Positions 53,382 to 57,695 of a DNA stretch of 57,695 bases are shown here, piece by piece (within the stretch, counting starts at the first letter, position 1; the number at the start of each line of letters is the position of its first letter). The notes under the pieces are model-generated. The model was given only the letters and a program-made list of their open reading frames with translations, was not told the DNA's origin and searched no databases. The DNA comes from Micavibrio sp. (lineage in GTDB: Bacteria; Pseudomonadota; Alphaproteobacteria; Micavibrionales; Micavibrionaceae). The stretch lies in NCBI GenBank assembly GCA_028290825.1, contig JAQGJB010000097.1, positions 1 to 57,695 of the forward strand, written 5' to 3'. The position numbers were made by a program, and so were the translations under genes.

Positions 53382-53452
53382 AGTTTATTCCCGGAAATGA
53401 ATATTTTTCATAGCAATAAAGCAGGCCACACCGCAAGAGTATATCTATCCTA

Positions 53453-53480
53453 TTGATATAACAAGATAATTTATGATAAT
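53453..53480 (+). promoter_or_regulatory. Promoter of the HAD-IIA gene
   Basis: TTGATA and GATAAT with a 16-base spacer, about 59 bases before the ATG. A short dyad CCTAT/ATAGG (53500-53516) lies in the leader. Confidence 0.6.
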
Positions 53481-53538
53481 CTTTTGGCAAGGAATTTGAC
53501 CTATCCTTTCAATAGGGAACAAGAATCAAGGACTCGTA

Positions 53539-54474
53539 ATGACCAAGACGAAATTCTGCCAGGGCATCTCCGACATCTCCGACAGCTATCAGGCTTTTAT
53601 CCTCGATCAGTGGGGGGTGCTTCACAACGGCGAACGCTGCTATGACGGCGTGATCGATTGCCTGAAAGAACTGAAGGCCCGTAATAAACACATCATTATT
53701 CTCTCCAATTCCGGCAAGCGCGCTGAAGAAAACCGCGAGACATTAAAAAACCTCGGCATCACGCCGGGTATGTACGACGAAATCGTCACCTCCGGCGAAA
53801 TCACATGGCAGGGGCTGCACGACCAGAGCGAAGGGGTGTTCAATAATATCGGCAAGAAATGTTTCCTGCTCAGCCGCAATAACGACCGCTCCATCGTCAA
53901 CGGCCTTGATGAGATTGAAGTGGTGGACGATATCAACGAAGCCGATTTCCTGTTGATCAGTGGGTCCGATGCCCCTGATAAAACGCTGGTTGATTACTAT
54001 GAGCCAATCCTGAAGGCCGCGATCCGCAGGCGTCTGAAGGCTATCTGCGCCAATCCCGATCTGCGCATGGTGGTGGGTGACAGATACGAAATTGGCGCCG
54101 GAATGATTGCGCGCCGTTACGAAGATTTCGGTGGTGTCGTGCATTACATCGGCAAACCGCATAAACCGATTTTCCAGCACTGCATCAAACTGCTGCAGGC
54201 CAAAAATATTTACCCGGGCGATACTGTCATGGTGGGTGACACCATGGCGCACGATATCATGGGCGCCACTACGGTCGAGATCGACACCTGTCTGGTCAAA
54301 TGCGGCATTCACTGGGGCGCGTTCAAGGAAGCAAAAACCCCGGGCGATGTCGACAAGATCCTCAACGTCCTGATCATGCAATATCACAATATCCGGCCCA
54401 CTTACCTCGTGCACATGATGCAATGGGGTAAAGCCCTGCCGGACCGGAAACATAAAAAGCGTAAAACCGCGTAG
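53539..54474 (+). CDS. HAD superfamily class IIA phosphatase-like protein
   Basis: The 311-residue product matches the alphaproteobacterial HAD-IIA group (TIGR01459 type). The nucleophile motif is FILDQWGVLHNG, in which Asp-x-Trp replaces Asp-x-Asp. The Ser/Asn motif is in IIILSNSGKR, the Lys in YIGKPHKPIF and the acidic motif in TVMVGDTMAHDI. The substrate is unknown; the wide class acts on sugar or nucleotide phosphates. AAGGA precedes the ATG. A UUCG-loop terminator separates it from the exporter gene. Confidence 0.88.
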   Translation: MTKTKFCQGISDISDSYQAFILDQWGVLHNGERCYDGVIDCLKELKARNKHIIILSNSGKRAEENRETLKNLGITPGMYDEIVTSGEITWQGLHDQSEGVFNNIGKKCFLLSRNNDRSIVNGLDEIEVVDDINEADFLLISGSDAPDKTLVDYYEPILKAAIRRRLKAICANPDLRMVVGDRYEIGAGMIARRYEDFGGVVHYIGKPHKPIFQHCIKLLQAKNIYPGDTVMVGDTMAHDIMGATTVEIDTCLVKCGIHWGAFKEAKTPGDVDKILNVLIMQYHNIRPTYLVHMMQWGKALPDRKHKKRKTA

Positions 54475-54499
54475 AAAAGTGCCCTTCGGGGCACTTTTT
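54475..54499 (+). terminator. UUCG-loop terminator after the HAD gene
   Basis: A 10-bp stem (AAAAGTGCCC and its complement) with a TTCG tetraloop begins right at the stop codon and ends in five T. Confidence 0.88.
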
Positions 54500-54530
54500 C
54501 TTTGCAGTTCAAAGTGCTAGGTTTGGCCCT

Positions 54531-56291
54531 ATGAGTACCAAGCCAAAAACCCACACCCCCGCCCTGGTCCTGATCCGTCGTCTGACGGCGGCCTATCTCC
54601 GCCCGCAAATGAAAACGCTGGTCGCCTCGCTGATCTTTATGATCCTGTCCGGCGCGATGACGGCGGGGTTTGCCGCGCTGATGAAGCCGATCATGGATAA
54701 AGTCCTTGTCGGGCAGAACACCGAACTGATTTTACCCTTCGGTATCGCCATTCTCGTCTGCTTCGTGCTCAACGGCATTTTCGGCTTTGCTGAAAATGTT
54801 CTGATGAACAAGGTGGGACAGAATATTATCGCCGATGTCCAGTACGATATGTTTTCCAGCTTCATGTCCCTGGATCTTGCCTTCTTCCACGCAAACCCCA
54901 GCGGTCAGTTGATGTCCCGCATCATCAATGACGTCCAGGTTATGCGCAATGCCGTCGCGGATTCCCTGACCGGTATCGGCAGCTCCCTGATCACCCTGAT
55001 CTTCCTTGTCGCTGTCATGTTCCACCAGGACTGGAAACTGGCGTTGATCTCCTTCACCGTGTTTCCGGTTGCCGGGATATGTGTGTCCCTGCTAGGCCGC
55101 CGCCTGCGCAGCATTTCCGGCAATATCCAGCACCAGATCGGCGCTCTGGCTGGCCACCTGTCGCAGATTTTTATGGGCATCAGGCAGGTGAAAGCCTACG
55201 GCATGGAGGATTTTGAAAATCGCCGTGCGAAGGAATCGATCAATTCCGTCCGCAAACTGATCATGAAATCCATCCGCATTGGAACGATGTCGACACCGAT
55301 TAACGAAGCCCTCGTCGGTCTGGCCCTTTGCGGCATGATTACCTATGGCGGCTACCATATTGCCAACGGGCAGGGGACAGTCGGCTCGCTGATCTCCTTC
55401 ATCACCGCTTTCTCCCTGGCCTATGAACCTATCAAACGTCTGGCGAAGCTGAACAACACATTGCAGACCGGCCTCGGCGCGGCGGAGCGTGTGTTTGAAA
55501 TGATGGATATGAAACCGACAATCCTGAACAAACCGGACGCGAAGATATTGCAGTCCTCAAGACCGGGCATCCGTTTCGACAACGCCACCTTTAGTTACGA
55601 GAACGCCGAAACCCAGGCCCTGAACGGCGTAGCGTTCGAAATACCGCCTGGCAAGGTCACGGCGCTTGTCGGCCCGTCAGGGGGTGGGAAGTCCACAATC
55701 ATGAACCTGATCCCCCGTTTTTATGATGTAACGGCGGGCAGTGTGCGCATCGATGGCACCGATCTGCGCGACCTGACGCTGGAAAGCCTGCGCTCTCACA
55801 TCGCCCTGGTGTCGCAGGATATCACGATTTTCGACGACAACGCCCGGGCTAACATCGCCTATGGCCGCGCCGGTGCCACGGATGAGGAAATCACCGCCGC
55901 CGCCATCGCCGCAGAGGCCGATACGTTTATCCGTGCCATGCCCGAAGGCTATGATACGCAGCTGGGCGAAAATGGCGTCAAACTTTCCGGTGGCCAGCGT
56001 CAGCGCATTGCCATCGCCCGTGCCATTCTTCGCAATGCGCCGATTCTTTTGCTGGACGAGGCGACTTCGGCCCTCGACGCAGAATCAGAACAGGCAATCC
56101 AGAAATCGTTTGAGAAGCTTCAGGAGGGCCGCACCACTCTGGTCATCGCCCATCGTCTCTCCACCGTCCAGAATGCCGACCAGATCGTGGTGATGGACAA
56201 GGGCAGGGTGGCGGAATCCGGTACGCATGCCGAACTGCTGGCAAAAGAAGGAATTTATGCGCGTCTTTATATGATCGGCCTCAAGGATTAA
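54531..56291 (+). CDS. msbA: MsbA-like ABC exporter
   Basis: The 586-residue half-transporter has six membrane segments (about 30-300), then an ATPase domain with Walker A GPSGGGKST, signature LSGGQRQR, Walker B ILLLDEATSALD and the H-loop IAHRLST. It resembles MsbA, the flippase of lipid A precursors, which is usual for this length and pattern. There is no adjacent lpxK or kdtA, so a general lipid or drug exporter is possible. It is followed three bases later by the hydrolase gene. Confidence 0.85.
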   Translation: MSTKPKTHTPALVLIRRLTAAYLRPQMKTLVASLIFMILSGAMTAGFAALMKPIMDKVLVGQNTELILPFGIAILVCFVLNGIFGFAENVLMNKVGQNIIADVQYDMFSSFMSLDLAFFHANPSGQLMSRIINDVQVMRNAVADSLTGIGSSLITLIFLVAVMFHQDWKLALISFTVFPVAGICVSLLGRRLRSISGNIQHQIGALAGHLSQIFMGIRQVKAYGMEDFENRRAKESINSVRKLIMKSIRIGTMSTPINEALVGLALCGMITYGGYHIANGQGTVGSLISFITAFSLAYEPIKRLAKLNNTLQTGLGAAERVFEMMDMKPTILNKPDAKILQSSRPGIRFDNATFSYENAETQALNGVAFEIPPGKVTALVGPSGGGKSTIMNLIPRFYDVTAGSVRIDGTDLRDLTLESLRSHIALVSQDITIFDDNARANIAYGRAGATDEEITAAAIAAEADTFIRAMPEGYDTQLGENGVKLSGGQRQRIAIARAILRNAPILLLDEATSALDAESEQAIQKSFEKLQEGRTTLVIAHRLSTVQNADQIVVMDKGRVAESGTHAELLAKEGIYARLYMIGLKD

Positions 56292-56293
56292 AC

Positions 56294-57139
56294 ATGAAAA
56301 AATTATCAGAGATTAAAATTACCCGCCGCAAGATAAAGGAAGTTCTTATCCCGGTGGTCCTGGTCTATGTGCTGCTGCACATTTTTCTTTTTTCGAACCA
56401 GCGTTATTTAATGTACGCGCCTGACACGGCGCGCAGTAGCCCGGCAAGTGCCGGTGCCGCGGACATGATGTCGGTTTCCGTCCATCCTGCGGACCTGAAC
56501 CAGTCGCTTGAAGGTTGGTATAAGGCGCCTGCCGACCCCTCCAAGCCTGTCATTCTTTATTTCCACGGTGACGGCGGCGGCATTGCCGGGCGCGCCGGCG
56601 TGGCCCAGGCTCTCATCAAGCAGGGCTATGGCGTTCTTCTTGCGGAATACCGTGGCTATAGCGGCAATCCGGGAAGCCCCGGTGAGGCAGGTTTTTACGC
56701 CGATGGCGATGCCTATTACGACTGGCTGGTGAAACAGGAAGATATCTCTGAAAAGAAAATCGTTCTCTACGGTGAATCGCTGGGAAGCGGGATCACAACC
56801 TATCTGGCCAGCCGCCACCCGAACGTTGGCGGCATGATTATAGACGGCGGATTCAGCAGCCTGACCGATGTGAATAAACGTTCTATGCCCGGTGTTTTTG
56901 TCTCTCTGGTCTATCTGGATCATTACAACAACATGGACAAAATCAATAAGGTCGTCTGCCCGATTTTGTTTATCCATGGGGGGAGGGATCGTGTCGTTCC
57001 TCTGAAGATGGCCGAGAAACTTTATAAATCCGCGAACCAGCCGAAAACCATGAAAGTTTTCCCCGAGGGCGGGCATGTGAATCTGTACAGCTTTGGCGCG
57101 ATGGACGAGGTTAAAATTTTCCTCGCCTCACTGAAATAG
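56294..57139 (+). CDS. Membrane-anchored alpha/beta hydrolase
   Basis: The 281-residue product has one amino-terminal membrane helix (LIPVVLVYVLLHIFLF), so the enzyme domain likely faces the periplasm. The hydrolase features are an oxyanion region (ILYFHGDGGG), nucleophile Ser in LYGESLGSG, Asp in HGGRDRVVP and His in PEGGHVNLY. It is like ABHD13/YfhR-type proteins; the natural substrate is unknown. It is tightly spaced between the exporter and the DUF192 gene, so they probably share a transcript. Confidence 0.85.
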   Translation: MKKLSEIKITRRKIKEVLIPVVLVYVLLHIFLFSNQRYLMYAPDTARSSPASAGAADMMSVSVHPADLNQSLEGWYKAPADPSKPVILYFHGDGGGIAGRAGVAQALIKQGYGVLLAEYRGYSGNPGSPGEAGFYADGDAYYDWLVKQEDISEKKIVLYGESLGSGITTYLASRHPNVGGMIIDGGFSSLTDVNKRSMPGVFVSLVYLDHYNNMDKINKVVCPILFIHGGRDRVVPLKMAEKLYKSANQPKTMKVFPEGGHVNLYSFGAMDEVKIFLASLK

Positions 57140-57147
57140 GCGGGGGA

Positions 57148-57606
57148 ATGACACGTTTTCTTTTGATGATTGCCCTTGTCATGACCATGACTACGGGATG
57201 CCGTGCCGAAACGAAGCTTCGGGATAATGATATTGTTCCGCTGACGATTACCAGGGAGGACGGGAAGGAGATTGCCCTGAGCGTTGAAATGGCAATTTCC
57301 GACGAAGCTGAAGAAAAAGGCCTGATGTTCCGAACCTCAATGCCTGAGAATTCCGGCATGCTGTTTACCTTCGAACATGAGGCCATACGGGCCTTCTGGA
57401 TGAAAAACACGCTGATCCCGCTGGATATGATTTTTATCCGGAAAGACGGCAAAATCGTCAATATTCATGAAAATGCGATTCCCAAAGACCTGACCCCGAT
57501 TTTTTCGGCGGGTCCGGCCAATGCTGTTCTGGAAATTAACGGCGGACGGGCGCGGCAACTGGGCCTAAAAACCGGCGACACAATTCATCATCCTTTTTTT
57601 CAGTAA
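57148..57606 (+). CDS. DUF192-family predicted lipoprotein
   Basis: The 152-residue product has a signal peptide with a possible lipobox (ALVMTMTTGC). The DUF192 core includes SDEAEEKGLMFRTSMPENSG then FWMKNTLIPLDMIFI. The function of this family is unknown. It lies eight bases after the hydrolase gene. No terminator is visible before the tRNA gene. Confidence 0.85.
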   Translation: MTRFLLMIALVMTMTTGCRAETKLRDNDIVPLTITREDGKEIALSVEMAISDEAEEKGLMFRTSMPENSGMLFTFEHEAIRAFWMKNTLIPLDMIFIRKDGKIVNIHENAIPKDLTPIFSAGPANAVLEINGGRARQLGLKTGDTIHHPFFQ

Positions 57607-57651
57607 TCTTCTTGCACATAAGCCCGCAATACATTAGAACCTCTCTCAAGT

Positions 57652-57695
57652 CGGAGCGTAGCGCAGCCCGGTAGCGCATCTGGTTTGGGACCAGA
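57652..57695 (+). tRNA. tRNA-Pro (anticodon TGG), 5' part
   Basis: The acceptor 5' strand CGGAGCG, the D-arm (GCGCAGCCCGGTAGCGC) and the full anticodon arm are present: stem TCTGG/CCAGA, loop TTTGGGA, anticodon TGG at 57686-57688. The gene runs off the window, so the T-arm is missing. Confidence 0.93.

Noticed and set aside
1-57695. CRISPR array, insertion sequence, prophage or integrase
   Set aside because: I saw no regularly spaced repeats, transposase, integrase or phage structural genes on either strand.

Overview
The window is about 57.7 kb of an alphaproteobacterial chromosome. The strongest evidence is gene order. On the minus strand it carries miaB-phoH-ybeY-corC-lnt-XRE regulator-metK-trmB, then rimP-nusA-ylxR-infB-rbfA-truB-rpsO, then pnp. 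A fabA-fabB-fabI operon lies on the plus strand beyond pnp. This arrangement is typical of Alphaproteobacteria. Many small secreted or unassigned proteins point to a lineage outside the best-studied orders; a Micavibrio- or Rhodospirillales-like organism is possible, but that is inference only. I see no phage, insertion sequence, CRISPR array or rRNA.

Layout. 1-4600: Fe-S cluster (SUF) operon sufC-sufD-sufS-(Cys-rich exported protein)-sufT-sufA-like, ending in a terminator. 4660-9400: a minus-strand operon of unknown genes ending in a 35-codon ORF, dusA, an SH3-domain secreted protein and two unassigned genes. 9560-12320: fabA-fabB-fabI (unsaturated fatty acid synthesis) with a promoter and a terminator. 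12340-19100: mscL, a glycerophosphodiester phosphodiesterase, an acidic unassigned protein, pnp and four small unassigned genes. 19190-23540: an RND efflux permease and its membrane fusion protein, divergent from gpmA. 24300-32330: small genes, then the rimP-to-rpsO translation operon with its promoter and a leader terminator. 32380-34430: three unassigned genes, one frameshifted. 34410-43660: trmB to miaB. 43990-48520: a stand-alone BLUF photoreceptor followed closely by a 2-hydroxyacid dehydrogenase, then secreted proteins, an amino acid permease and a SpoIIAA-like protein. 48767-52561: a 1264-residue membrane-anchored coiled-coil protein. 53400-57695: a HAD-IIA phosphatase, an MsbA-like ABC exporter, an alpha/beta hydrolase, a DUF192 protein and the 5' part of a tRNA-Pro(TGG) gene.

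How it fits together. Most of the window is core housekeeping: Fe-S assembly, lipid synthesis, translation initiation, ribosome maturation, tRNA modification and envelope upkeep. The less ordinary content sits in breaks of this conserved order: between rpsO and pnp, between trmB and rimP, and downstream of miaB. The items most worth a second look are the BLUF/dehydrogenase pair, the terminator-like hairpin in the rimP-nusA leader, the frameshifted gene at 32388-32761, the 26-bp inverted repeat between truB and rbfA, the giant coiled-coil protein, and several very small ORFs.
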